This document shows, in pieces, positions 16,899 through 25,587 of a stretch of DNA of 64,000 nt. Under the pieces are notes generated by a model, which worked only from the letters and a program-made list of their open reading frames with translations, had not been told where the DNA came from and made no database searches. The position numbers and the translations under genes were made by a program. Positions within the stretch are counted from its first letter, which is position 1. The number at the start of each line of letters is the position of its first letter. This DNA comes from Bacteroidia bacterium (GTDB taxonomy: Bacteria > Bacteroidota > Bacteroidia > UKL13-3), in assembly GCA_019695215.1 (NCBI GenBank), contig JAIBAK010000005.1, positions 1 through 64,000 of the forward strand, in the 5' to 3' direction.

Positions 16899-17648
16899 AT
16901 GAAACTTTTACAAGGTAAAACAGCACTTATCACCGGTGCTTCGCGAGGAATTGGAAAAGGAATAGCAGAAAAACTGGCCGAAGCCGGTGCCAATATTGCC
17001 TTTACCTTCCTTAGTTCGATAGAAAAAGCCAAAATTTTCGAAGAACAGTTATCGTCCAAGTATGGTGTAAAAGTAAAAGGATACCAAAGCGATGCTGCCG
17101 GATTTACCGAAGCAGAAAAATTAGTGGCCGATGTAGAAAAAGACTTTGGCACCCTCGATATTTTAGTGAACAATGCCGGCATCACGCGCGACAACCTGCT
17201 GATGCGAATGACCGAAGCCCAATGGGACGAAGTGATTCATACCAACCTGAAATCAGTGTTTAACCTTACCAAGTTTGCTTCCAAACCCATGATGAAACAA
17301 CGCTCGGGTTCCATTATTAATATCACTTCAGTTGTGGGTGTTTCCGGAAATGCGGGTCAGGCTAATTACGCTTCGTCAAAAGCCGGAATGATTGGATTTA
17401 CCAAGTCCATTGCTAAAGAATTAGGTTCAAGAGGCATCAGAAGCAATGCTATTGCCCCGGGTTTTATTGAAACCGAAATGACCGAACAAATGAAAGAAGA
17501 AGTAAAAAACGAATGGATAAAAGATATTCCGATGAAGCGCGGAGGCACTCCCGGTGATGTGGCCAATGCCGTTTTGTTTTTAGCTTCTGATATGTCATCG
17601 TACGTTACCGGACAGGTAATTCATGTATGCGGTGGACTCGAAATGTAA
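16899..17648 (+). CDS. fabG: 3-oxoacyl-[acyl-carrier-protein] reductase
   Basis: The NADPH-dependent SDR of fatty-acid synthesis has 249 aa. It shows TGASRGIGKG at the N-terminus, NNAGITRDN, Ser in NITSVVGVSGN, catalytic Tyr/Lys in YASSKAG, and PGFIETEMT. The ATG at 16899 (MKLLQGKTALITG) is preferred over an upstream in-frame TTG because it gives the standard N-terminus. It is preceded by a -7 element that leaves almost no leader. The VWA gene follows after 29 bases in the same direction. Confidence 0.95.
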   Translation: MKLLQGKTALITGASRGIGKGIAEKLAEAGANIAFTFLSSIEKAKIFEEQLSSKYGVKVKGYQSDAAGFTEAEKLVADVEKDFGTLDILVNNAGITRDNLLMRMTEAQWDEVIHTNLKSVFNLTKFASKPMMKQRSGSIINITSVVGVSGNAGQANYASSKAGMIGFTKSIAKELGSRGIRSNAIAPGFIETEMTEQMKEEVKNEWIKDIPMKRGGTPGDVANAVLFLASDMSSYVTGQVIHVCGGLEM

Positions 17649-17677
17649 TTTCACTTCTTTAAAACACATGCGCACCG

Positions 17678-19777
17678 GTGCAGTTTAGCACACAATTTCC
17701 GTGGTATTATATTCCTATTTGCTTACTGCTGGCAGCAGGGGGAGCATGGTTGCTTTACAAAACTCATCCGTTTACCGATGAACAGCAAACCAAACGCCCG
17801 TGGTGGGTGTGGGTACTCACTTTTTTTCGTTTTACCACCCTTTTTATCCTGTGTTATTTATTGCTTGAACCGCTTTTAAAATCGTATCAGCGGCATATTG
17901 AAAAACCGGTAATCATTATTGCTGCCGATGCTTCCGAATCGGTAGTGGCAAATAAAGATTCTGCCTATTACCGCTCGCGTTTAATTGCCTCTGTTCAAAA
18001 ATTAGGGAATGAACTCGGGGGAGATTATCAGGTAGATTATTTTCAGTTTGGTCAGAAAGTAACTGCCGGTTTACCCGCCTCATTCAGCGAAAAACAAACC
18101 AACCTTTCGCATTTATTCAACGATCTTTTTAACCGGTACGACAAGCAGAATGTGGGAGCTGTGGTGCTGGCTACTGACGGCATTTACAATGAAGGAGAAT
18201 ATCCGCTCCATGAAGCCCTGCGGCTGAAAGCGCCTGTTTTGTGCATTGCTATGGGCGATACCAACCGGCAGCGTGATATAAAAGTGAGTAATGTACGGCA
18301 CAATCAGCTGGCATATTTTGGCAATACGTTTCCATTGCTCATTGAAACGGAAAGTAATAACTCGGCAGGAGAACAATCGGTTTTGCAGGTAACAAAAAAC
18401 GGGAAAAAGTTATTTGAGAAAACACTGCAGTTTACTGAGTCGCGCGCATTTGGCAGTGAACAGATTTTTTTGCAGGCCGATGAAAAAGGCATGCAACATT
18501 ACAAAGTAAGCCTGAGCCGGATTAAAAATGAAATAAGTTACAGCAACAATGAATACGATGTGTTTATTGATGTGCTTGACGGAAAACAAAAGATTTTACT
18601 CTTAGCCCAGTGCCCCCATCCCGATTTGGGCGCCATCCTTTACAGCATTGAAAGCAATGCCAATTATGAAGTAAAATTACAATACATAAGCGAAAATCCG
18701 AACCCAAACACCGAGCCATACAGTCTGGTCATTCTGCATCAACTGCCGGGTGGAAACCAAAGCATACAGCCTCTGCTCGACCAAATGCAGAACAAAAGAA
18801 TTCCTGCACTTTTTATTGCAGGCACGCAGTCAAATATTCAGGCGCTTAATTTATGCGGCACCGGGTACACCATAAACGGATTCAGAGGTATGCACAACGA
18901 TGCCGAGCCTCAGGTACAAACCCTGTTTGGTTTATTTACACTTGACGAATCGCTTCAAAAGGCCATTGGTAAATTTCCTCCGCTCAAAACTCCGTTTGGC
19001 ACCTATGTTACCAAAGGAAGCAATGAAATACTGATTAAACAACAGCTCGGGAACATTGCCACCGATATGCCGCTGATAAGTTTTAACAAAAGCGGAGAAA
19101 CCAAAACCGGGATTATTTTTGGAGAAGGTTTGTGGCGGTGGCGGTTAGCCGACTATCAGCAAAACAATAATCAGGAGGCGGTAAACGAACTTTGGAGCAA
19201 AATTATACAATACCTGGCCGCTAAAGAGGATAAACGCAACTTCAGGGTACATCACAGTAAAAAATATTTTAACGAGAATGAACACGTAACTTTTGAAGCC
19301 GAACTGTACAACAAAAGTTATGAGTTAATCAATGAAGCAGATGTGATGCTTGAGCTAAAAAACAGAGAAGGAAAAACCTATTCCTTCACTTTTTCAAAAA
19401 ACGGGAAAAGCTATTTTCTTGATGCCGGACTACTGCCAGCGGGTTCCTACAGCTATAAGGCCACCGTATCTGCCAACGGGAAAAACGAAAGCGTGAGCGG
19501 TACTTTTTTAGTAAAACTATTAGTAGCCGAATTGCTTAATACCCGGGCCGACCACCAGCTGCTTGCTGAACTGGCCGATGAAACCAAAGGAAAGCTGTTT
19601 TACCCGAATGAACTGAACCTTTTGAAGGAATTTATAAAAACCAGTAACACCATTAAACCTGTTGTTTACCGCCAGGAGGAGATAATGGATTTGGTAAATC
19701 TGAAGAGCATTTTTGCCCTTATCGTTACCCTCCTTTCCGTTGAATGGTTTATCCGGAAACGCAACGGAGCCTACTAA
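17678..19777 (+). CDS. Membrane protein with von Willebrand A-like domain
   Basis: The 699-aa protein has two N-terminal membrane helices (about residues 10-27 and 45-63). A VWA-like domain with a MIDAS-type DASES motif (about 86-90) and ATDG follows (about 165). A further large extracytoplasmic part includes a glutamine-amidotransferase-like fold, and a C-terminal helix ends RKRNGAY. This arrangement matches conserved Bacteroidota VWA membrane proteins of unknown role. The only plausible start is GTG at 17678, since an in-frame stop lies just upstream. It is cotranscribed with fabG or read from it. Confidence 0.82.
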   Translation: MQFSTQFPWYYIPICLLLAAGGAWLLYKTHPFTDEQQTKRPWWVWVLTFFRFTTLFILCYLLLEPLLKSYQRHIEKPVIIIAADASESVVANKDSAYYRSRLIASVQKLGNELGGDYQVDYFQFGQKVTAGLPASFSEKQTNLSHLFNDLFNRYDKQNVGAVVLATDGIYNEGEYPLHEALRLKAPVLCIAMGDTNRQRDIKVSNVRHNQLAYFGNTFPLLIETESNNSAGEQSVLQVTKNGKKLFEKTLQFTESRAFGSEQIFLQADEKGMQHYKVSLSRIKNEISYSNNEYDVFIDVLDGKQKILLLAQCPHPDLGAILYSIESNANYEVKLQYISENPNPNTEPYSLVILHQLPGGNQSIQPLLDQMQNKRIPALFIAGTQSNIQALNLCGTGYTINGFRGMHNDAEPQVQTLFGLFTLDESLQKAIGKFPPLKTPFGTYVTKGSNEILIKQQLGNIATDMPLISFNKSGETKTGIIFGEGLWRWRLADYQQNNNQEAVNELWSKIIQYLAAKEDKRNFRVHHSKKYFNENEHVTFEAELYNKSYELINEADVMLELKNREGKTYSFTFSKNGKSYFLDAGLLPAGSYSYKATVSANGKNESVSGTFLVKLLVAELLNTRADHQLLAELADETKGKLFYPNELNLLKEFIKTSNTIKPVVYRQEEIMDLVNLKSIFALIVTLLSVEWFIRKRNGAY

Positions 19778-19832
19778 AAAATTCCGTTTACTGTGTGCAT
19801 AGTTTTTTAAGCGAAAAAGAAGAATATTCGTT

Positions 19833-19840
19833 TAATTTTG
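19833..19840 (+). promoter_or_regulatory. -7 element, near-leaderless
   Basis: TAATTTTG matches TAnnTTTG and ends four bases before the ATG at 19845. No -33 TTG is at the right distance, so the start of transcription is inferred only from the -7 element. Confidence 0.45.
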
Positions 19841-19844
19841 CCTC

Positions 19845-20696
19845 ATGAAACAGCTCATAACATTTACAGGCCTTTATTTTCTTTCACTGGCCGCTTTCTC
19901 CTTCTCCAAGATTGTAAAAGAAGAAAGTTTTCATATATCCACGATTAAAAACATTACTGCCAGCAGTTCGGGTGGTAATTACACTATCAGTAAATACAGC
20001 GGAGATTCTATTGTAGTACGGGTAAGTCTGGAATGCAAGGATCTGGAAGCTTACAACAGTTTTACCATGAAATACATGGTAAATTTAACCAATACTTCAG
20101 GAAGCCTTAACCTGCGTACCGACAAAGTACCTTCAACTGCCGGAACCCTTACCTACGAAATTTTTCTTCCATCTGATATTGCCTGCGATATAAGCAGCGA
20201 AAAAAGCAATATTTCGATAAAAGATTTAAAGGTAAACCTTAAACTTAATGTGATAGACGGGGTGCTGTTTGCCGATAACCTTTCGGGGTCGCTTGCCGTA
20301 ACCACTGAAAAAATGGATATGGATATTAAATGCACCAATCTGGATGTGAATATCAATACCAAAAGCTCGGATGTAAGTTTTGCGGGCAAAGGCGGGAAAC
20401 TGACACTGATAAATGCATCGGGGAAAAGCAAAATTACACTCACCGGAACAATGGAAATGGATGTACAGACAACTACCGGAGATATCAATATTTTGCTGCC
20501 GAAACAAATCGATTGCAACCTGCAGGCTACTTCAGTGAAAAAAACCATTTTGATGAGTTTTGAAGATATTCTGCTAAAAGGAACCATCACGCCAAATAAC
20601 CTCAAAGTAGCGGTTGGTAAGGGTGGTAACGAAATTAAGTTTAACACTCAGGGAGGCGACCTTACCATCAGCAATGTAAATATGCTGAGTAAATAA
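19845..20696 (+). CDS. Secreted protein with DUF4097-like beta-repeat
   Basis: The 283-aa protein has a signal peptide (about 1-20, ending AAFSFSK) and regular beta strands from about residue 35 to the end. The pattern (IKDLKVNLKLNVIDG, LNVNINTKSSDVSF, MDVQTTTGDINILLP) is that of DUF4097 right-handed beta proteins. No catalytic residues are seen. It is probably an envelope protein of unknown role. The stop is 33 bases from the end of the convergent def gene. Confidence 0.65.
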   Translation: MKQLITFTGLYFLSLAAFSFSKIVKEESFHISTIKNITASSSGGNYTISKYSGDSIVVRVSLECKDLEAYNSFTMKYMVNLTNTSGSLNLRTDKVPSTAGTLTYEIFLPSDIACDISSEKSNISIKDLKVNLKLNVIDGVLFADNLSGSLAVTTEKMDMDIKCTNLDVNINTKSSDVSFAGKGGKLTLINASGKSKITLTGTMEMDVQTTTGDINILLPKQIDCNLQATSVKKTILMSFEDILLKGTITPNNLKVAVGKGGNEIKFNTQGGDLTISNVNMLSK

Positions 20697-20729
20697 AAAT
20701 TTTCAGAGTTGGTTTAAGTAATTTGCGGC

Positions 20730-21281
20730 TTACTTTCTGGAAGGGGCAAAACGCATTTTGTACTCTACGTCCACTTTCCCTTTAGTAATATCGTTGAGTT
20801 TTCCTTTTATGAGTGTTTTTTTGAGCGGAGTTAAATGGTCAATAAACAGCACTCCGTTGTTGTGATCGAATTCGTGCTGAATGATGCGGGCTTTCATCCC
20901 TTCATATTCTTCCTCATGGTATTCAAAATGCTCGTCATAATACTTTATTTTGAGCTTTGACGGGCGTTTTACATGTTCATACACTTTAGGAATACTCAGG
21001 CAACCTTCCTCTTTATCCCACTCGTCACCCGATTCTTCTATCTGTGCATTGATAAACACTTTTCTGAAATCTTCAAACCCTTCTCCAATCACCGATGCAT
21101 CGGTAATAAACAGCATAATGGGATGGCCAACCTGATGCGCAGCCAAACCAATTCCATCGGCATCGGCAAGGGTTTCAAACATGTTTTCGATTAAATGTTT
21201 GAGTTTAGGGTAGTCCTTAGTGATTTGCTGTCCTTTTTTTCTCAGCAGCGGGTCGCCATAAGCTACAATTGGAAGAATCAT
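20730..21281 (-). CDS. def: Peptide deformylase
   Basis: The 183-aa metalloenzyme removes the formyl group from nascent proteins. The motifs are GIGLAAHQV (motif 1, about 47-55), EGCLSIP (motif 2 with the Cys ligand, about 108-114) and QHEFDHNNG (motif 3 with two His ligands and catalytic Glu, about 152-160). Motif 1 usually reads GLAAPQ; here His replaces Pro. The other catalytic residues are intact, so the enzyme is probably active. It is the last gene of a histidine kinase-ruvX-def run, 17 bp after ruvX. Confidence 0.94.
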   Translation of the reverse strand: MILPIVAYGDPLLRKKGQQITKDYPKLKHLIENMFETLADADGIGLAAHQVGHPIMLFITDASVIGEGFEDFRKVFINAQIEESGDEWDKEEGCLSIPKVYEHVKRPSKLKIKYYDEHFEYHEEEYEGMKARIIQHEFDHNNGVLFIDHLTPLKKTLIKGKLNDITKGKVDVEYKMRFAPSRK

Positions 21282-21298
21282 GCGTTGTTCCTGTTTTT

Positions 21299-21718
21299 TT
21301 ATCGGTACATCCTGCTGTCGAGGTAGCTTTGCAGTATGAGTGTTGCACTTACTTTATCCAGCAGGCTTTTATCCTGACGGTCTTTTTTCTTTTTACCGGC
21401 ATCAACCAGGGTACGTTGTGCCATTTTTGAAGTGAAACGCTCATCCACACGTTCTACCGGAACAGCGGGAAAATTTTTGCGCAGCAAAGATAAGAAATTT
21501 TCAACCAGCCTTGCCGATTCAGAATCGGAACCATCCATTTGAAGCGGTTTTCCCAATACAAACAGGCTTACCTCCTCACGTTCCATATATGTTTTCAGGT
21601 AGGCTATCACATCTTTTGAATGAATGGTATCGAGCGGGCCGGCAATCATTTGCAACGGGTCGGTAACCGCCAACCCTACCCGCTTGCTTCCGTAATCTAT
21701 AGCTATAATACGTGCCAT
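21299..21718 (-). CDS. ruvX: Putative pre-16S rRNA nuclease / Holliday junction resolvase
   Basis: The YqgF-family protein of 139 aa has an RNase H-like fold. It shows IAIDYGSKRVGLA at the N-terminus, VLGKPLQMDGSDSESA, and VDERFTSKMAQ with the conserved DERF acidic motif, then D in LLDKVSATLILQSYL. YqgF proteins process 16S rRNA precursors in E. coli. Its ATG overlaps the stop of the histidine kinase gene by one base (TAATG). Confidence 0.92.
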   Translation of the reverse strand: MARIIAIDYGSKRVGLAVTDPLQMIAGPLDTIHSKDVIAYLKTYMEREEVSLFVLGKPLQMDGSDSESARLVENFLSLLRKNFPAVPVERVDERFTSKMAQRTLVDAGKKKKDRQDKSLLDKVSATLILQSYLDSRMYR

Positions 21719-22935
21719 TATTTTTTCAGCATTATTCTGAAAGTGGTTCGCTTGTTAGGCTCAGAATGGAGCACAAAAATATGCCCCTTGTGGTAATCTT
21801 CAATTATCCGTTTCACCAGCGATAAACCCAGCCCCCATCCTCTTTTTTTAGTGGTGTATCCCGGTACAAATACTGTTTTAAACTTCGATTTCGGAATGCC
21901 TTTTCCTGTGTCGGTAATATCGGTAATGAGGTAATTTTTATCCTCAAAAATATGGAACGAAAGGGATCCTTCCCCGTTCATGGCATCAATGGCATTTTTG
22001 CATAAGTTTTCAATCACCCAGTCGAACAGGGGAATATTGAGATGAACCCGCATTTCGGGGGAAGTGGATTTGAGTTCAAAAAGTACTTTTGACGAACTCC
22101 GTTTTTGCAGGTAATTCATGGCATGTTCAATCACAGTAACCAGATTATGGTCGTCAAGTGCCGGGGCTGAGCCTATTTTGGAAAAACGCTCGGTAATTAC
22201 CTGCAACCTTTTCAGGTCTTTATTCATTTCGTAATAAATGGCGTGATCCTCTTCCCGCGCATTTTCTTTAAGCATGTCCATCCACGCCATCATCGAAGAA
22301 ATAGGAGTGCCTAACTGATGAGCTGTTTCGCGTGACATTCCCACCCAAACCCGGTCCTGCTCCGATCTGCGGGAAGCGCTGAAAGCAATATAAGATACAA
22401 AAATAAACAGGGCTATAATGCTCAGCTGGAAATACGGATAGTATTTTAACTGGGAAAGCAGCAGCGAATTTTTATACCAGATATAATTTTTCTGGTTCCC
22501 GAAAAATTCAATGACAATAGGCTCATGTTCGGCCTTCATTGTTTCTAATTGCTTGTTCAGGTAAGTACTGTCTCTTTCGCGCTTGGGATCAAGGTTGCGG
22601 AACGAGTTGATATTTCCCTTTTCATCGGTAAGAATAACCGGAATAGTTACATTTTGCTGCTGAATATTGGAGAGAAAATTATTTACCTCACCCATCAGTT
22701 TATCCAGATTAACGTATTGATTTGAATCGAGTGTTCGGAGTGACGAAAAATCTTCCATAAAACCGGTGCTCACAATTAATTTGGTGGCCTCAGCCCATTG
22801 TTCTACCTTTTTTTCCTCTTCGGCAGCCAGTTTTTTAACCAGCGAATTGGTGTACCAAAGAGAAAAAAAACCTATGGCTACGGCAAAAATAAAAAGGAAA
22901 ATTTTCCAGTTGCGTTTACGCTCGTATTCGTTCAT
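21718..22935 (-). CDS. Membrane sensor histidine kinase
   Basis: The 405-aa protein has two membrane helices (about 11-33 and 170-190) flanking an extracytoplasmic sensor domain. The kinase core contains the H box SRETAHQLGTPISS (phosphoacceptor His about 212), N box LCKNAIDAMNG, G1 box DTGKGIPKSKF and G2 box GWGLGLSLVKRI. The H box lies in the HxLxTP subgroup. No response-regulator gene is next to it, so its partner lies elsewhere. The ATG at 22935 is chosen because it opens into the membrane helix; the longer frame would need a TTG start. Confidence 0.9.
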   Translation of the reverse strand: MNEYERKRNWKIFLFIFAVAIGFFSLWYTNSLVKKLAAEEEKKVEQWAEATKLIVSTGFMEDFSSLRTLDSNQYVNLDKLMGEVNNFLSNIQQQNVTIPVILTDEKGNINSFRNLDPKRERDSTYLNKQLETMKAEHEPIVIEFFGNQKNYIWYKNSLLLSQLKYYPYFQLSIIALFIFVSYIAFSASRRSEQDRVWVGMSRETAHQLGTPISSMMAWMDMLKENAREEDHAIYYEMNKDLKRLQVITERFSKIGSAPALDDHNLVTVIEHAMNYLQKRSSSKVLFELKSTSPEMRVHLNIPLFDWVIENLCKNAIDAMNGEGSLSFHIFEDKNYLITDITDTGKGIPKSKFKTVFVPGYTTKKRGWGLGLSLVKRIIEDYHKGHIFVLHSEPNKRTTFRIMLKK

Positions 22936-22977
22936 ATCCTCTGAGCGGTAAAGATAACGGATTCCCCGATAAAATAA

Positions 22978-23008
22978 TTGTGCTTTACCGTTGCGAAACT
23001 TACATTTG
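22978..23008 (+). promoter_or_regulatory. Promoter of the KynB-like gene, near-leaderless
   Basis: TTG (22978-22980) and TACATTTG (23001-23008) are separated by 20 bp, a full match to the Bacteroidota promoter. The ATG at 23012 follows after three bases, so the transcript should start at about the start codon. Confidence 0.65.
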
Positions 23009-23011
23009 CAT

Positions 23012-23764
23012 ATGCTCATTCAACTTCAACTTCCAAACGGCCAGCATGCCAGAGCCAATCTCACCAAGCCACATGACCTTTCAATAACCACCATACCGGG
23101 AGAAAAGTGCGTGAATGCGTTTCACATTGCACCTCCGCGTTTTGAACCGCTTGCTGTTGGAAGTTTTATAGGGTCGGTTGCACAGGGTGGTGCCTGCAAT
23201 TGTGAAAACCTGCATATAAACGCACATGGAAACGGAACCCATACCGAATGCGTGGGTCATATCTCTGAAAAACGGGTAACCATCAACAGTGTTTTAAAAG
23301 TTTTTCATTGCATAGCCGAGGTAGTGAGCGTAACCCCGCAACCCGCCCCAGATAACGACCACGTGATTTATAAAGAACAATTGATACAGGCGGTGAAACA
23401 CAAAACCGATGCCCTGATTATACGCACCCTGCCCAATACACCTGCAAAATTACATGCTCATTATTCGGGCACCAATCCGGTTTATATGCATCATGAAGCG
23501 GCTTTATGGATAAGGCAGCAGGGTTACACGCATTTGTTGCTTGATTTACCCAGCGTTGACCGGGAAGAGGACGGTGGAGCATTACTTGCCCACCACGCTT
23601 TCTGGAATTTTCCTGCCGAAGCTGACGGAGGAAAACGTACTATTACCGAACTTATTTATGTTCCGGAAAACGTGGCCGATGGCATGTACCTGCTGAATAT
23701 GCAAATTGCATCACTCGAAACAGATGCCAGTCCGGCCAAACCTGTAATATATGAACTCACTTAA
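23012..23764 (+). CDS. Cyclase-family hydrolase, KynB-like
   Basis: The 250-aa metal-dependent hydrolase belongs to the cyclase/kynurenine formamidase superfamily. The metal motif is HGNGTHTECVGH (about 66-77). The family members cleave N-formylkynurenine or related amides and lactones. With kmo, kynU, haao and an ACMSD-like gene in the window, an arylformamidase role is attractive, but no tryptophan dioxygenase gene is nearby. The divergence from canonical KynB (HxGTHxD) makes other substrates possible. The ATG at 23012 is chosen over a TTG at 22991 because of the promoter position. The end overlaps bioY by 14 bases. Confidence 0.75.
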   Translation: MLIQLQLPNGQHARANLTKPHDLSITTIPGEKCVNAFHIAPPRFEPLAVGSFIGSVAQGGACNCENLHINAHGNGTHTECVGHISEKRVTINSVLKVFHCIAEVVSVTPQPAPDNDHVIYKEQLIQAVKHKTDALIIRTLPNTPAKLHAHYSGTNPVYMHHEAALWIRQQGYTHLLLDLPSVDREEDGGALLAHHAFWNFPAEADGGKRTITELIYVPENVADGMYLLNMQIASLETDASPAKPVIYELT

Positions 23765-24284
23765 AAAAAGTATAGCTATCTTGTTTTTTACCGCGCTTAC
23801 CATTGCCGGAGCACAGGTTTCATTTTCCATACCGGGCATTATTGTACCGGTAACTTTACAAACGCTGGCTATTTTAGGAGCCGGATTATTTTTAGCACCC
23901 ATGGCTGCGTTTGTCAGCATGCTTATTTACCTGATAGCAGGTTTATTTTTCCCGGTATTTGCGGGAAATACTTACGGACCTGAAATTTTCAGAGGAGCTA
24001 CTGCCGGATATTTATTATTTTTCCCTATTGCTGCATTCTTCACTTCGTCATTCAGTAAAAAATTTACCGATGCAAGAGGAGTTTTTTTGCTTGGGGTAAT
24101 GGCCCATTTTATTATTATTATCCCCGGAAATTTGTGGAGCGTTTTATTCAATTTCACTTCTCCCGGTCAGTTGCCTATTAACGTTATGTGGTTATTGCCT
24201 GCTACGGTTATTAAATCGGGTATACTTGCCCTCATGGTACCGTTTATCAGGAAAAAAATGGAAGCTTACGGTTTGGCCTTATGA
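23751..24284 (+). CDS. bioY: Biotin transporter BioY (S component)
   Basis: The 177-aa membrane protein binds and imports biotin. It shows the BioY pattern: VTLQTLAILGAGLFLAP, YLIAGLFFPVFAGNTYGPEIFRGATAGYLLFFPIAA, and about six membrane helices. BioY can work alone or with the ECF energizing module, which is not in this window. The start lies inside the end of the KynB-like gene, so translation is probably coupled. The 3' end overlaps the convergent SnoaL-like gene by 6 bases. Confidence 0.9.
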   Translation: MNSLKKSIAILFFTALTIAGAQVSFSIPGIIVPVTLQTLAILGAGLFLAPMAAFVSMLIYLIAGLFFPVFAGNTYGPEIFRGATAGYLLFFPIAAFFTSSFSKKFTDARGVFLLGVMAHFIIIIPGNLWSVLFNFTSPGQLPINVMWLLPATVIKSGILALMVPFIRKKMEAYGLAL

Positions 24285-24707
24285 AGTGTGGTCGCTTACA
24301 ATAACCCAGGTACCGTTTATTTTCCGAAACATCAGGGTAAAATAACCACCCACATCACCTTTACTACGCTGCAAATGCCATTTACCCAAAACCCAGGCAT
24401 CGGTTCCGCCCCACGTTTTCACCTCGAGTAATGTAAAAGTGAGTTTGCCCATAGTGACTGTATCGGGATACGATTTTTTATAATTATCCAGAGTTTGTTT
24501 CCAACCGTAGGTAATTCCCGATTTCCCGATAAACTTAAGCGAATCCGATTTCCAGTAACCCTCCATGAAACATGGAATATCTCCGTTGTTCCAGCAAATT
24601 TGTTGTTTGGAAAGAACCGCTTTTACCGCCTCATCATCGGCCTGCGCCAAAGCAATACCTGCTTGCAGTAAAAGCAGAATAAACCCAAACTTATTTAAGT
24701 GCTTCAA
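24279..24707 (-). CDS. Secreted SnoaL-like / DUF4440 domain protein
   Basis: The 142-aa protein has a signal peptide (ending IALAQA) followed by an NTF2-like fold: helices with AVLSKQQICWNNGDIPCFMEGYW, then strands ending RKINGTWVIVSDHTS. Such proteins are often ligand-binding or isomerase-like with poorly known substrates. Its start overlaps the end of the upstream unknown gene by 17 bases, so the two form an operon. Confidence 0.75.
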   Translation of the reverse strand: MKHLNKFGFILLLLQAGIALAQADDEAVKAVLSKQQICWNNGDIPCFMEGYWKSDSLKFIGKSGITYGWKQTLDNYKKSYPDTVTMGKLTFTLLEVKTWGGTDAWVLGKWHLQRSKGDVGGYFTLMFRKINGTWVIVSDHTS

Positions 24708-25542
24708 TGGCTGTATTCAGTTCTTCAAGAATATCGAGATGTATAAGTTGTAATTGAGTATTGATTGCGGCAGTATGTTCCCAAAGTACTACACCGCCTT
24801 TGGCCGAAATAAAAAAGCAACTGGCATTGCGGTTATTAGTAAGGTGCATATAAATCACATTTTCGTCTTGTGCAGTCACTGCCTTGTGCAGTTCATCCGC
24901 ATCCACAATCTTCACTTTAAATTTATATACGCTTTGAATTTTGGCAATATCAATCAGCTTTTCACTCAAGTCTCTTTTCTCAATGTAAAGCACTTTTTCT
25001 TTAAACGGTTTTACATTTGTATAGAGTGAATAAATATCTTTTTTTTCGTTCTCGGGATTAGCTTTCCATATCAGGGTATTTTGCAATGCCTGAACCATGT
25101 TATCAAATCTGGGGGCATACTCCCATAAATCTTTACGTACATACACCCAGGCCATTTCCTCTACGTGTTTATAGGTTGCATATGGTTTGCCCCCGCGCAG
25201 CACTCCGATAGAACTTACATTGATATACCCGTTGGTTGAGAGTATCTGCTCATCAAATGTTCGGATAAAATACAGCCCGTTGTTATTAATCAAAATTTTA
25301 TCAACCGTATCAATCCCTACAAAGTTATAGTTACAAAAGGTCCAGTATTTTTTCATTGCATCTTTTACAAGTGAATTGTAAATTTTTGATACATCATCCG
25401 ACTCCTGCTTAAGAATCACGAATACCATACTGTTTTTAACGGCCAGCGCTTCTTTTTGTGAACAACCGGCCAATTGTGCCTTAGCCTTAAAAGTGAAGGC
25501 CGAGGTAACTAATACGAGTAAAAGAAAACTAATCTGTTTCAT
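24691..25542 (-). CDS. Secreted protein of unknown function, 283 aa
   Basis: I do not recognise a family. There is a signal peptide (ending AKAQ, about residue 22). The central part has YNFVGIDTVDKILINNNGLYFIRTFDE and VSSIGVLRGGKPYATYKHVEEMAWVYVRKD, which look like a mixed alpha/beta domain. The last 80 residues are amphipathic. It is followed, with overlap, by a SnoaL-like gene. A possible -7 element CAAATTTA (25565-25572, complement TAAATTTG) lies 23 bases upstream of the start. Confidence 0.65.
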   Translation of the reverse strand: MKQISFLLLVLVTSAFTFKAKAQLAGCSQKEALAVKNSMVFVILKQESDDVSKIYNSLVKDAMKKYWTFCNYNFVGIDTVDKILINNNGLYFIRTFDEQILSTNGYINVSSIGVLRGGKPYATYKHVEEMAWVYVRKDLWEYAPRFDNMVQALQNTLIWKANPENEKKDIYSLYTNVKPFKEKVLYIEKRDLSEKLIDIAKIQSVYKFKVKIVDADELHKAVTAQDENVIYMHLTNNRNASCFFISAKGGVVLWEHTAAINTQLQLIHLDILEELNTAIEALK

Positions 25543-25587
25543 GGTTAAGTGATTTTGTTGTATACAAATTTATCATTTTCCGGCACT

